Program-made: the position numbers and the translations under genes
DNA from: Streptomyces sp. NBC_01233
GTDB lineage: Bacteria; Actinomycetota; Actinomycetes; Streptomycetales; Streptomycetaceae
Length of the DNA: 64,000 nucleotides
Reading direction: 5' to 3'
NCBI RefSeq assembly: GCF_035989305.1
Contig: NZ_CP108514.1
Span: 4,937,501-5,001,500 of the forward strand
Shown here: positions 1-7,982 of the stretch, piece after piece
Layout of the letters: every line of letters begins with the position of its first letter
Numbering within the stretch: position 1 is the first letter of the stretch
Notes under the pieces: generated by a model
Told to the model about the DNA's origin: nothing
What the model saw: only the letters and a program-made list of their open reading frames with translations
Database searches by the model: none

Positions 1-2
1 TC

Positions 3-833
3 ACGACGCCCGAGGCCGCCACGCCCAGCGGCTGGCGTGCAGTGATCGGAGACCGGACGGGAATCGAGTCCCACGGCTCGGAAGCGGCGGTGTGCCTGGT
101 GCTGGACCCGGCTGCCCCACCGTGCTGGTCGACCGACGGCCGTGCCCACCCGGACCTGCCCGCCCGCCACTACCTGGCGCTAGAGCGCCGCCTCGGCATC
201 CGTCTGCCCGGCACGGCACCCTTCGCTCCCACCTTCGCGACCGGTCCGACCAACCTCGTGGAGGAACTGCGCTCGGTGGGCTGGCTGGGCGGCCTGACCA
301 TCGGGGCCATCACCGCCACCAGTTGGCCGGAGCGCAAGGACTACACGACCCAGCGCTACGTCGAGCTCGCCAAGCACATCGCCGAGGCCCAGCAGACCCA
401 GGCCCGGCTGCTGCTCATCGGCGGTAACCCGGGCGAGGGCCTCCGCATCACCGCAGAGGCCCCTCGACGCCATGTGCAGGTCCTCCGCCTAGACGGGATG
501 CCGGCCGACCACCTCGCCGACCTCTTCCCGCACTGCCACCTCATCGTCGGCAACGACACCGGTCTCACCCACCTCGCTGCGATGGCGCGCGGCAGGGAGT
601 ACAGCGGCCGGCCGGTCATCGGTCTGTACGCGCGCCACAGCCACAGCAAGTGGCGCGCCGGCCTGCCGCACCACCACGCCGTCGCTACTGACTTGTCCGA
701 CCGCATGCACCAGGGCGACCTCTGCCCCGTCCGCGACTCCATCGCCCCGGACACGGACGTGCACATGGACGCCTTCCCGCCCACAGCGCTGGCCCAGATC
801 GGCCTGGAACTCCTCGACGGGGTAAGGCCATGA
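3..833 (+). CDS. Glycosyltransferase family 9-like protein, 5' end cut by window
   Basis: The frame is open from base 3, so the true start may lie upstream; the first in-window start is GTG at 42. The C-terminal half carries VGNDTGLTHLAA (about 542-577), the signature loop of GT9 (heptosyltransferase-like) nucleotide-sugar binding sites. GT9 enzymes move a sugar from a nucleotide donor to an acceptor in the cytoplasm. LPS heptosylation is not expected in a Gram-positive, so the acceptor is unknown. The stop overlaps the next start by 4 bp, indicating translational coupling with the phosphotransferase-like gene. Family call is fairly firm; substrate is unknown. Confidence 0.7.
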   Translation, partial: TTPEAATPSGWRAVIGDRTGIESHGSEAAVCLVLDPAAPPCWSTDGRAHPDLPARHYLALERRLGIRLPGTAPFAPTFATGPTNLVEELRSVGWLGGLTIGAITATSWPERKDYTTQRYVELAKHIAEAQQTQARLLLIGGNPGEGLRITAEAPRRHVQVLRLDGMPADHLADLFPHCHLIVGNDTGLTHLAAMARGREYSGRPVIGLYARHSHSKWRAGLPHHHAVATDLSDRMHQGDLCPVRDSIAPDTDVHMDAFPPTALAQIGLELLDGVRP

Positions 834-1966
834 CCATCCGGCCTCTCCTTCGGTTCGGTCCGGTACGGCGCTTCACCCGCAACCTGCTCTGCCCCGTCGA
901 CCTCCTCGGCCGCCCGCTGCTCCTGAAGTACACCCGCGATGCGGCCGAAGCCCGCGAGGAGATCCGTGGCCACGCTCGTCTGGCCCGGCACTACCGCGTC
1001 CCCGCCTGCCACGCCCACCTGCGCGTGCCCGGCGGGCACCTCCTCGCGTACGAACGCCTGCCCGGCGGCACGGACCAGGGCCTCCTGCTCGACCTCCTCA
1101 ACGCGGACGAGCCGAGCAGCGACCTCCACACCTACATGGACCGGCTCACGGCCGCGTATCGCGAGGTCATCCTCGGGACGGCATGGCCGGCCGATCCGGT
1201 GCACGTCGTCCGCAAGCTGTACTGGGACCGTGCGGCCCCCGGCGGCCGACTCGACACGTACTACGCCGGCAAGGATTTCCTGATCGCCGATGGCCTCATC
1301 GACATCCCAGTCTCTCGCCTCGGCACCTACACCCTGACCATCAATGGCCTTCGGCACCACCTGGACTGGGCCGCCACCCTCCGCTGGCTCCGAGCCCACT
1401 TCGCCACGAGCGAGCCGGTCTGGGCGGCCCTCACCCAGGGCGACCCCACCGACGTCAACCTCGCCCACCCGCTCGCCTGGTTCGACTACGACACCGCCGG
1501 AATGAACAGCATCCCGGGCGAGTTCGCCAACTTCCTCTGGTACGCCTCCGCCCTCGGCGGCTGGCTCGTACCCACGTACAACCCGACCGCCTTCGCCGAC
1601 CACCCCGCCGCCTTCGCCCACGTCCCGGCCAACACCCCCGAGATCCGACGAGCGGCCGTCGACCACACCACCAGCACCATCCACATCGACTACACCCCGC
1701 GCCTCTCGGCTCGCCGGCGAGCTGCCGTGACCGCGTACTGGAACCAGCTCGTACGGCCGGTCGCCGACCGCCTCTGGCCCGGCACGGATCTGGCGAACCT
1801 GCTCCGGCCCTACCTGGCCATGCGCATCCTCGGCGTCTACAACCTGGCCGACCTGGCACCCGAGGACCGGCTTGTCCTCTTCGCCCGGCTCGCCGAGGCC
1901 ATGAGCCCCACCTTCGACCCGACCACCTACTTCTACCCGCTGGAGTCGCCATGTCTGGCCCCCTGA
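830..1966 (+). CDS. Aminoglycoside-phosphotransferase-fold kinase-like protein
   Basis: This 378-aa protein has features of the APH/choline-kinase fold. LLKYTRD near residue 30 could be the nucleotide-binding Lys strand. QGDPTDVNL at about 203-211 is a Brenner-like catalytic loop (GDxxxxN), and WFDYDTAG at about 217-224 is the metal-binding Asp segment. Such proteins phosphorylate small hydroxylated metabolites with ATP. It starts inside the stop of the GT9-like gene and ends 16 bp inside the SDR gene, so it belongs to the same operon. Together the four genes suggest synthesis or tailoring of a sugar-containing metabolite, which is inference. The substrate cannot be read from sequence. Confidence 0.65.
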   Translation: MTIRPLLRFGPVRRFTRNLLCPVDLLGRPLLLKYTRDAAEAREEIRGHARLARHYRVPACHAHLRVPGGHLLAYERLPGGTDQGLLLDLLNADEPSSDLHTYMDRLTAAYREVILGTAWPADPVHVVRKLYWDRAAPGGRLDTYYAGKDFLIADGLIDIPVSRLGTYTLTINGLRHHLDWAATLRWLRAHFATSEPVWAALTQGDPTDVNLAHPLAWFDYDTAGMNSIPGEFANFLWYASALGGWLVPTYNPTAFADHPAAFAHVPANTPEIRRAAVDHTTSTIHIDYTPRLSARRRAAVTAYWNQLVRPVADRLWPGTDLANLLRPYLAMRILGVYNLADLAPEDRLVLFARLAEAMSPTFDPTTYFYPLESPCLAP

Positions 1967-2712
1967 ACGGCCGTACCGCCCTCGTCACTGGAGCCACCGG
2001 CGGCCTCGGCTCGGCCATCGTCCGCCGACTCGCCGCCGACGGCGCCACCGTCGCCCTCGCTCACCTCCACGACGACAAGGCCGCAGCCGAGCTCGCCACC
2101 CACATCACCGACGGCGGCGGCACCGCGATCCCCCTGGCAGCCGACGTCCGCAACGCCGAGGCCGTGCGTACCCTCTCCCACCAGGCCCACGACCGGCTCG
2201 GCCCGATCGACATCCTGGTCAGCAATGCCGGCGCCTACCCCCGCCAGCCGTGGATGGAGACGACACCGGCCCACTGGGACGAGGCCCTGGCCACCAACCT
2301 GACCAGCCACTACCTCCTCACCCACGAGCTCACCCCCGCCATGACGGCCGCCGGCTGGGGCCGGATCATCACGATCGGTTCCGTCCTCTCCGCGGCGGGC
2401 CGCCATGACCTCGCCGGCTACATCAGCGCCAAGGCCGGCCTCGAAGGACTCACCCGCGCCCTCTCCCGCGAACTCGGCCCCGTCGGCATCACAGCGAACT
2501 GCGTCGCCCCCGGCTCCATCCGCGTCCCCGCCGAGGACACCGTCGTCGACGACGCGGAGGCCATGACCGTCCGACAGCTCGCCCGCCAGTGCGTCAAGCG
2601 CCGGGGCCGCCCGGACGACGTCGCCGCGGCCGTCGCCTTCCTCGCCACCGACGACGCCGGTTTCATCACCGGCCAGACCCTACGCATCGACGGAGGCTGG
2701 ATCCTTGGCTGA
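1951..2712 (+). CDS. Short-chain dehydrogenase/reductase (classical SDR)
   Basis: The 253-aa length is typical of classical SDRs. The cofactor loop TGATGGLG spans residues 13-20, SNAG follows the fourth strand near residue 90, and the catalytic set is Ser144, Tyr157 (YISAK) and Lys161. The C-terminal TGQTLRIDGGW is the usual end of FabG-like members. It should reduce a ketone or oxidise an alcohol with NAD(P)H in the cytoplasm. ATG at 1951 is chosen because it aligns with the usual N-terminus; it overlaps the previous gene by 16 bp. The next gene begins 8 bp before its stop. The substrate is unknown. Confidence 0.85.
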   Translation: MSGPLNGRTALVTGATGGLGSAIVRRLAADGATVALAHLHDDKAAAELATHITDGGGTAIPLAADVRNAEAVRTLSHQAHDRLGPIDILVSNAGAYPRQPWMETTPAHWDEALATNLTSHYLLTHELTPAMTAAGWGRIITIGSVLSAAGRHDLAGYISAKAGLEGLTRALSRELGPVGITANCVAPGSIRVPAEDTVVDDAEAMTVRQLARQCVKRRGRPDDVAAAVAFLATDDAGFITGQTLRIDGGWILG

Positions 2713-3298
2713 CATCTGGCTCATGCGCCACGGCACCTACGAAGGCCACCGCCCCGGCTACCATGCCCCGCACGAGGCCGCCCTCACGCAGGAGGGCCGC
2801 GAGCAGGTACGCCGGTCCCTCCCCCTCCCCGAGGGCATTACCGCGATCGTCACCAGCCCGATCCCCCGTGCCCGCCAGACCGCCACCCTCGTCTCGCACC
2901 TCACGGGCCTGCCCATCGTCGCCACCTCCGGCCTCCTCGCCGAATGGCGCGCGCCCAGCATCGTCCTCGGCCGCACCGCCGAGACCTACCCGCCCGCTTA
3001 CCGCGCCTGGCGAGCCCGGCGCCTTGCAAACCCCTTCCTACGCTGCGAAGACGGCGAAAGCCTCACCGACCTCCACACCCGCGCCCGCCACTGCGCCGCA
3101 TTCCTCCACCACACCGCCAGCCGCCACGGCCCCCTCCTGGCCGTCTCCCACACCCTCCTCCTGGGCGTCCTCACACACCTCCCAGATGGCCCCGCTGCCT
3201 TCACCACCGCCGCGAAGACGCCCTGGCACTTCGCCGAACTCCGCCTTCTGCCCGCCCATCAACGAGCCGCACCCGGCCTTCAGCGGCCTGCCCAGTAA
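2705..3298 (+). CDS. Histidine phosphatase family protein (phosphoglycerate-mutase-like)
   Basis: The RHG catalytic motif lies at residues 8-10 (LMRHGTYEG), followed by TSPIPRARQTA and a late SHTLLLGV with the second catalytic His. These are hallmarks of branch-2 histidine phosphatases, which remove phosphate through a phospho-His intermediate. A TTG start at 2705 is preferred because ATG at 2723 would remove the first beta strand. It overlaps the SDR stop by 8 bp and is the last gene of the four-gene operon. A phosphatase beside a kinase-fold protein fits a pathway that protects an intermediate by phosphorylation, but that is inference. It converges on the Mrr-like gene 39 bp away. Confidence 0.8.
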   Translation: MADIWLMRHGTYEGHRPGYHAPHEAALTQEGREQVRRSLPLPEGITAIVTSPIPRARQTATLVSHLTGLPIVATSGLLAEWRAPSIVLGRTAETYPPAYRAWRARRLANPFLRCEDGESLTDLHTRARHCAAFLHHTASRHGPLLAVSHTLLLGVLTHLPDGPAAFTTAAKTPWHFAELRLLPAHQRAAPGLQRPAQ

Positions 3299-3337
3299 GT
3301 GGCTGCCCCCCGCCACTACGCCTGCCGGGAGGCCCTC

Positions 3338-4042
3338 CTATTCGTACGTCTCCTTCCAGCGCGCCCGATGCTGTCGATCCCCTTGCCCTAGCCCGTTCAC
3401 CGCGCCGAGCGACAGCAACGAGGCGCCGTTGTTCCACAGCCCGAGGTGATCGCGATGGACGGCGAGGATGTCGTTCTCCGTGGCGAACTTCTCAGCGGGC
3501 CCGCTGAAGTACGTGGTGGCTACGAAGATCGCCACGTCGACCTTGAAGTGCACCTTCGCACCGAGCAGGTCCCGGACCTCCCGGCTGGGGATCTTGCTCT
3601 TGGGGGTGTACCGCTTGCACTGGATCACCATGCTCCGCCCATCGGGAAGGATCCCCAGGACGTCAGCCCCGTTGTCGTGAGAGCCGCCGACCTTCCGCAC
3701 GTCCGTGCATCCATCGCGCCGGCACAGCTCCACGACGAAGTGCTCGAACTCCGTCCCTGTCATCGCGTCGACCTCGGCAAGCGTCCGGTGCCCTGCCTTC
3801 ACAGCCTCGTCATGCCGCCACTGCCGATCCCCGCCCCTGATGAACCGATCGGTGCGCCACAACCACCACCCACTGCCGGCAACGCCTCCGAGAACGAGCG
3901 CACTCACGAGGTAGGGCCAGATCACGCTCCAGAAGGCCACCAGCACAACGCCGCCTACGACCCCGGCGATGACACCGACCCGGAGTCGCCTCTCTCGACG
4001 CTTCCGAGCCGCTGCTCCTCGCCGCTTCCGTGCCGCTGCCAT
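3338..4042 (-). CDS. Membrane-anchored Mrr-type restriction endonuclease-like protein
   Basis: This 234-aa protein begins with a basic stretch (MAAARKRRG...), has two hydrophobic segments at about 22-40 and 42-60, and then an Mrr_cat domain. The PD-(D/E)xK core is visible as GTEFEHFV (96-103), NGADVLG with Asp127, and QCKRY with Gln141 and Lys143. ATG at 4042 is chosen over the longer open frame because GGAGGAGG lies just upstream on the minus strand. Mrr-type enzymes cut modified foreign DNA; a two-TM anchor before the nuclease is a recurrent architecture in actinobacteria. A second copy's C-terminus survives as a fragment at 7808-7930. Confidence 0.8.
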   Translation of the reverse strand: MAAARKRRGAAARKRRERRLRVGVIAGVVGGVVLVAFWSVIWPYLVSALVLGGVAGSGWWLWRTDRFIRGGDRQWRHDEAVKAGHRTLAEVDAMTGTEFEHFVVELCRRDGCTDVRKVGGSHDNGADVLGILPDGRSMVIQCKRYTPKSKIPSREVRDLLGAKVHFKVDVAIFVATTYFSGPAEKFATENDILAVHRDHLGLWNNGASLLSLGAVNGLGQGDRQHRARWKETYE

Positions 4043-4223
4043 GGCGCCCCTTCCTCCTCCAAAGCAGCAGTCTCGGAAAGGGCGAGGTATCCGAGTAGGG
4101 CGCAGTTCGGCCAATGGCCGGTCTCGTTGCCTGGGCTCCCAATCGGTGGATACCGCATAGCGCTCTGACTGGGGCACAGCACAATCGGTTCTTACGCCCA
4201 CCGGGCCGCCAAGGGGGAACACC

Positions 4224-4937
4224 ATGAACCTGCTGCCGACCGCCACAAGCACCGATGTCCAGGAGCTACAGCCCCGCGTCGCCGTGCTCCCAGTCGGCTC
4301 CTTCGAGCAGCACGGCACATACCTCCCGTTGATCACTGACACAGCGATCGCGTGCGTCATCGCCCAGGAGATCGCCGCCGCCTACCCCGTCCACCTGCTC
4401 CCGCCCATCACCATCTCCTGCAGCCACGAGCACGCGGCCTTCCCCGGAACCGTCAGCATCAGCGCCCGGACCCTCTACGCCGTGATCGACGACATCCGCA
4501 CCTCCCTCGCCCGATCCGGCATCCACAAGCTGGTGATCGTCAACGGCCACGGCGGGAACTACGTTCTGTCGAACGTAGTTCAGGAAGCAAACGTCAACGG
4601 CCCTGCAGCATCCCTCTTCCCCCTCGGCCTCGACTGGGACCGAGCCCGTGAGTACGGCGGCCTGGAATCCGACAGGCACGCGGACATGCACGCTGGCGAG
4701 ATCGAGACGTCGATCCTGCTCCATGCCGCTCCCGATCTTGTCCGTGAGGGATATAGCGACGCGGACCACGACGGCGGAGGACGTCCCTTTCTCCTCGTGC
4801 ACGGGACGAGCAACTACACGGAGACAGGTGTGATCGGATTCCCTTCGCTTGCTTCTGCGGACAAGGGCAAAGCCGTCCTGGAGAGCCTTCGCGAGAGCTT
4901 CGCGAACCACCTCGGCGTGCTCCACGCGTCTGATTGA
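4224..4937 (+). CDS. Creatininase family protein (MftE-like amidohydrolase)
   Basis: The 237-aa protein shows the metal-binding pattern of the creatininase fold. GSFEQHG supplies Glu28 and His30, ITDT supplies Asp39, NGHGGN lies at 107-112, and HAGEIETS supplies Glu159. Members hydrolyse C-N bonds in cyclic amides or peptides; MftE does this in mycofactocin maturation. ATG at 4224 follows an AAGGGGGA ribosome-binding site and the gene is transcribed away from the Mrr-like gene. No radical-SAM partner is visible in the window, so a mycofactocin role is not supported. A link to the upstream operon is possible but unproven. Confidence 0.8.
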   Translation: MNLLPTATSTDVQELQPRVAVLPVGSFEQHGTYLPLITDTAIACVIAQEIAAAYPVHLLPPITISCSHEHAAFPGTVSISARTLYAVIDDIRTSLARSGIHKLVIVNGHGGNYVLSNVVQEANVNGPAASLFPLGLDWDRAREYGGLESDRHADMHAGEIETSILLHAAPDLVREGYSDADHDGGGRPFLLVHGTSNYTETGVIGFPSLASADKGKAVLESLRESFANHLGVLHASD

Positions 4938-5138
4938 ACCGACGCAGCCGGAGGTACTTTCGGGAGTCGGGCGTACGAGCAGCGCTACTGCCTTCGTCGG
5001 TCCGCACGGAAGACCTCAGTCACGCACGAAGGATTTCATCGATATTTCAGTTACTGCACCAAACACGTCGGTGCGTGATAGGCGTTGAGCAAGGGATGCC
5101 GTTCAAGGGCCGGCATCACGAAGCCTCAGGGGGCACGC

Positions 5139-5366
5139 ATGTCTAACGGGCCGAGCGATTTCCGAGCCTGGCTCATGCACCACGTCAGCGAGCAGTCGGC
5201 CATCGGCGACCTCGCCCGCGACGCACGAGACGACGACGGATGGCCCACGGGCGAACCGGAGTCGTTCGAGCTCTACAACGAGTATCTCGACTCCATGAAC
5301 GCTTCCGACGGTGCGCTGGATGCCCTTGAGAAGGCGTGGAACCACTACGACGAGATCCGGACGTGA
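5139..5366 (+). CDS. YozE-like SAM-fold small protein
   Basis: The 75-aa product contains FRAWLMHH near the N-terminus, then IGDLARDARDDDGWP and a helix with YNEYLDS. This matches the pattern of the YozE_SAM_like family (short helical proteins with FYxWL...IGDLAxDxxxD...YL). Members are better known from Firmicutes, where their role is unclear. ATG at 5139 is chosen because GGGGG precedes it and the N-terminus then fits the family; the open frame upstream has no support. The gene is followed by a strong hairpin and lies within the putative integrated element. Confidence 0.75.
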   Translation: MSNGPSDFRAWLMHHVSEQSAIGDLARDARDDDGWPTGEPESFELYNEYLDSMNASDGALDALEKAWNHYDEIRT

Positions 5367-5382
5367 ACCTCGGCGGGCTGAA

Positions 5383-5425
5383 GTCTTCCGTGCAGTGCCA
5401 TTTATCTGGGCCACCGCACGGAGAC
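5383..5425 (+). terminator. Hairpin after the YozE-like gene
   Basis: GTCTTCCGTGC and GCACGGAGAC form the outer arms, extended by GTG/CAC inside, around a loop of about 14 nt. It starts 17 bp after the stop codon. No T-run follows, as is common for streptomycete terminators. An 11-bp inverted copy of the left arm, GCACGGAAGAC, lies at 5004-5014 on the other side of the gene. Confidence 0.55.
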
Positions 5426-5466
5426 TCCAGCCACCCAAGTCACAGCCACGTTGACTGAAATCTCCG

Positions 5467-6309
5467 GTGCGATCCGACAACCTGCGTGAGGCCGAGAGGA
5501 GCCAGTTGAACTTGTCGCGCAACAGGGTGAATTCCCGGAAAGGGCAAGCCCACCAGGCCGAGGACGCGGCCACTCGCGCCCTGTCCAAGGCCCCCACCAA
5601 CCAGCGGCGACTTACGGATGGCCGCGACACGAAGACCGTCCTCCTCGGCATGATCCACGAGTGGGAGGAGATTCGTGGCGGCACATTCGAGTGCAGACTG
5701 GTCGGCAGTAGGTGGGCTCGTCTGTCCGACGACTCCCTGGCGATCGGCAACTACCGCCCGCTCGGTCTCAGCACAGATATGTGCGCCGTGAGCGACCATT
5801 CCACGGCACGCACCTTCGGATCTGGATACCGGGACTTCATCATCGGGAACGCCGCACCCGTGTCCTACTGGAGCGCGCTCACGACACTCGACGACATGGT
5901 TCCCGTCATGCTCGCTGTCCTCGACCGCGAGCTCACCGGCGGCATAGCGTGCCTCGACTGGTACCTGCAGACCTCATGCTCACCCAGGCTCTGCCGAGAG
6001 CATTCTGCCGAGGACGGCACGCCGTTCTGCGGCTCGATGAGCTGCGCAGGAGCATCACCGGGGGCACCATGCGACTGCTCTTGCGGAGGCGCGAACCACG
6101 GAATGGGTAAAGAGACCGTCCAGGCTCTTCGTCCCGAAGTGCCAGACTGGTCAACAGCACCGTCGCCGCTATGGCGCCCAGGCGCCGGCAGCGTGGAAGT
6201 CGATCGCGAACACCGCCGGATCGTGGGGCGGGACCCCTTCAGCAGGCATGGTGCTCGCGTACGGCCGCCCTCGATGGCATGGACCTCAAGGACGAAACAT
6301 GGCGCATGA
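5467..6309 (+). CDS. Hypothetical protein with Cys/His cluster (CDCSCGGANHG)
   Basis: I do not recognise a named family. The 280-aa frame has strong G/C at third positions through most of its length. Between about residues 170 and 212 it carries many cysteines ending in CDCSCGGANHG, a likely metal-binding knuckle resembling one often seen in phage and plasmid proteins (recollection, not checked). The start is uncertain: GTG at 5467 has a weak ribosome-binding site and ATG at 5650 (before IHEWEE) is an alternative. The last residues look low in information, and the stop overlaps the next gene by 11 bp. Context suggests a gene of the integrated element. Confidence 0.55.
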   Translation: MRSDNLREAERSQLNLSRNRVNSRKGQAHQAEDAATRALSKAPTNQRRLTDGRDTKTVLLGMIHEWEEIRGGTFECRLVGSRWARLSDDSLAIGNYRPLGLSTDMCAVSDHSTARTFGSGYRDFIIGNAAPVSYWSALTTLDDMVPVMLAVLDRELTGGIACLDWYLQTSCSPRLCREHSAEDGTPFCGSMSCAGASPGAPCDCSCGGANHGMGKETVQALRPEVPDWSTAPSPLWRPGAGSVEVDREHRRIVGRDPFSRHGARVRPPSMAWTSRTKHGA

Positions 6310-6724
6310 ACTGATCGCCATCTGCGACGAATGCAAGCAAGCCGTCGCCGACGGTGAGGGAAGCCTCTGGGTTGACATGGCGGAGGTTGACCAGCACACG
6401 ATCAACGTCCGCGCATGGAAGCAGCTGGAGGCCAAGCCAGCGACAGACAGGCTGCAGACCTACTCCTTTTCAAGCCTCCTCTCATACCCAGAACCAGCTC
6501 CCTGGCGTGTTCACCATGCTGCCTGCGACCCGGCGCCCGACGCCAACGCGTACGCGATCGAGGTCCACCGCTGCCGTAGCTGGGCAGACCTCGTCGTCTG
6601 GACCTCGCACCTCATGGGCAAGTCGTGGCTAGCGCACACGGACTGGAGCAAGGTGCTTGAGGGCGCCGGTGAGTCCCTCGGCAGGCGAATCGTGCCGACC
6701 GTACCCCCAACGTTGCACCGCTAG
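6299..6724 (+). CDS. Hypothetical protein with N-terminal CxxC
   Basis: The 141-aa product starts MAHELIAICDECKQAV, giving a CxxC pair at residues 9 and 12. HHAACDP and EVHRCRSW further on could complete a metal site. ATG at 6299 is preferred over the longer frame because the upstream residues (MVLAYGRPRWHG) overlap the previous gene and lack coherence. It overlaps the preceding cysteine-rich gene by 11 bp, so the two are probably co-expressed. The function is unknown; the small zinc-ribbon-like appearance and the neighbouring directionality factor fit an element-encoded regulatory or DNA-binding role, which is inference. Confidence 0.6.
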   Translation: MAHELIAICDECKQAVADGEGSLWVDMAEVDQHTINVRAWKQLEAKPATDRLQTYSFSSLLSYPEPAPWRVHHAACDPAPDANAYAIEVHRCRSWADLVVWTSHLMGKSWLAHTDWSKVLEGAGESLGRRIVPTVPPTLHR

Positions 6725-6800
6725 AGAGCGCCCGGGTGCCCTCACTACCCCCGTCCGTCCCGGCTGCCGTGTCCACACTCCGCTCCACCGAGGAACCCGA

Positions 6801-7757
6801 ATGACGCAGAGCACAACCGTCCCAGTCGGTAGCTTCCGTACAGGACGTCTGGCTGAGGGTCGCCCTCAGGCCCTGGACGCCTGGCGTGTCACGACCGACG
6901 ACGCAGAGGTGGCCGCCCGCATCGCCAACCTTCTGGGCGGTCAGCCTCAGCCAAACGAGGGGGGAGGAAATCTTGCCCACGAAGTCCTGACAAAGGTTGA
7001 GACAGTACGCGTACTCATTGATGGGCCTGACGCAGTGGCGGCTCACATGATCCTCTGGGGCAGTAAGGGGATCACCCACCAATGTGACGGCTTGGAGTTC
7101 CTGTCGCCAGAAGAGAAGAAGGGCCAGCCATGCGGCTGCCCTCCAGTATTCGAGGATCGGAAGGTGGCCGCGAAAGAGGGCCGCGGCCCGACGCCGTCCA
7201 TCAGCCTCACCTTCCGGATCGCGGCAGAACCCGCGCTCGGCGAGTTCCACTTCATGACCAGCTCATGGCAGATGGCCGCGCAGCTCTCCGACCTGACAGA
7301 CGCGCTGAAGCGAGTCAACGGCCCGGCCATCTGCGACCTCACGCTGGAGCTCGTCGTCTACACCACCAAGATGGGTAGAGGTGTCTGCTATCGAAAGCCG
7401 GTGGTCACAGTGCTCGGCAGCCCCGATACGGTGATGATCGAACCCCCGCAGGTGGCCGAACTCACGCCCACTCCGGCGCCACCCCCACTCCGCCGCAAGG
7501 CCAGGCCGGCCCCTGAGCCCACCATCCCGTCCGCGATGGAGTCGAGCCACTCGGTCAGCGTGAGCGCCGCTCTGCTCCGCCAGGCCGCCGAGGTGCTCGG
7601 CACCACCGTTCACGAGGAAACGGTCATCGCCGCCCTGTCCGAGATCGTGGCGGGACGGCAGCAGACCGCAGAACTCTTCCGGCTGCGAGAGCAGGTCGGA
7701 CAGATCGCCGCCATCGCGGGGCGAGCACTCCAAGGCAGGGATTCGGCACTCACCTGA
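6801..7757 (+). CDS. Gp3-like recombination directionality factor (actinophage family)
   Basis: The 318-aa protein closely follows the pattern of Gp3-like directionality factors of streptomycete phages and integrated elements. It has GSFRTGRLAEGRPQALDAWR near the N-terminus, a central IDGPDAVAAHMILWGSKG, a CDG...PCGCP cysteine segment, DLTLELVVYTTKMGR, and a helical C-terminus. In phiC31, gp3 binds the integrase and switches it from integration to excision. ATG at 6801 follows GAGGAA. No integrase lies in this part of the window, so its partner is presumably outside or lost. Family assignment rests on pattern recall and should be confirmed. Confidence 0.75.
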   Translation: MTQSTTVPVGSFRTGRLAEGRPQALDAWRVTTDDAEVAARIANLLGGQPQPNEGGGNLAHEVLTKVETVRVLIDGPDAVAAHMILWGSKGITHQCDGLEFLSPEEKKGQPCGCPPVFEDRKVAAKEGRGPTPSISLTFRIAAEPALGEFHFMTSSWQMAAQLSDLTDALKRVNGPAICDLTLELVVYTTKMGRGVCYRKPVVTVLGSPDTVMIEPPQVAELTPTPAPPPLRRKARPAPEPTIPSAMESSHSVSVSAALLRQAAEVLGTTVHEETVIAALSEIVAGRQQTAELFRLREQVGQIAAIAGRALQGRDSALT

Positions 7758-7807
7758 TCGGCCCCGACCGTCTCGCAGTGATCAACAGCAGCTGGCACAG
7801 GCTGGTC

Positions 7808-7930
7808 TCAAGACGGCCGCTGGCCAGCCGCTAAGTCCACCGGGAGGCACCCTGACTCGTAGGTCTCCGTCCAACGCTCCCGATGCCGCTGATTGCCCTT
7901 CCCCAGGCCGTTCACCGCGCCGAGTGACAG
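7808..7930 (-). pseudogene. C-terminal fragment of a second Mrr-like gene
   Basis: Read on the minus strand this segment gives LSLGAVNGLGKGNQ, then RHRERWTETYE. The intact Mrr-like protein at 3338-4042 ends LSLGAVNGLGQGDRQ and RARWKETYE. The similarity covers only the last 25 or so residues and no upstream part is visible before the directionality-factor gene, so this is a relic of a paralogue. It marks a past rearrangement within the element. Confidence 0.65.
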
Positions 7931-7982
7931 GCGAAGTGGACGCAAAAACTGGCTTTCCCCGATCCGAGTCGGCCATCAGCGG

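Noticed and set aside
356..1684. 442-aa open frame on the minus strand
   Set aside because: Antisense to the GT9-like and kinase-fold genes; Gly/Val/Glu-rich shadow of high-G+C coding DNA without any motif.
4224..4937. Mycofactocin locus based on the MftE-like gene
   Set aside because: No radical-SAM, precursor peptide, MftD or MftF-type gene is visible nearby.
5103..5750. 215-aa minus-strand frame overlapping the YozE-like gene
   Set aside because: No family pattern, and it conflicts with two plus-strand genes with better codon bias.
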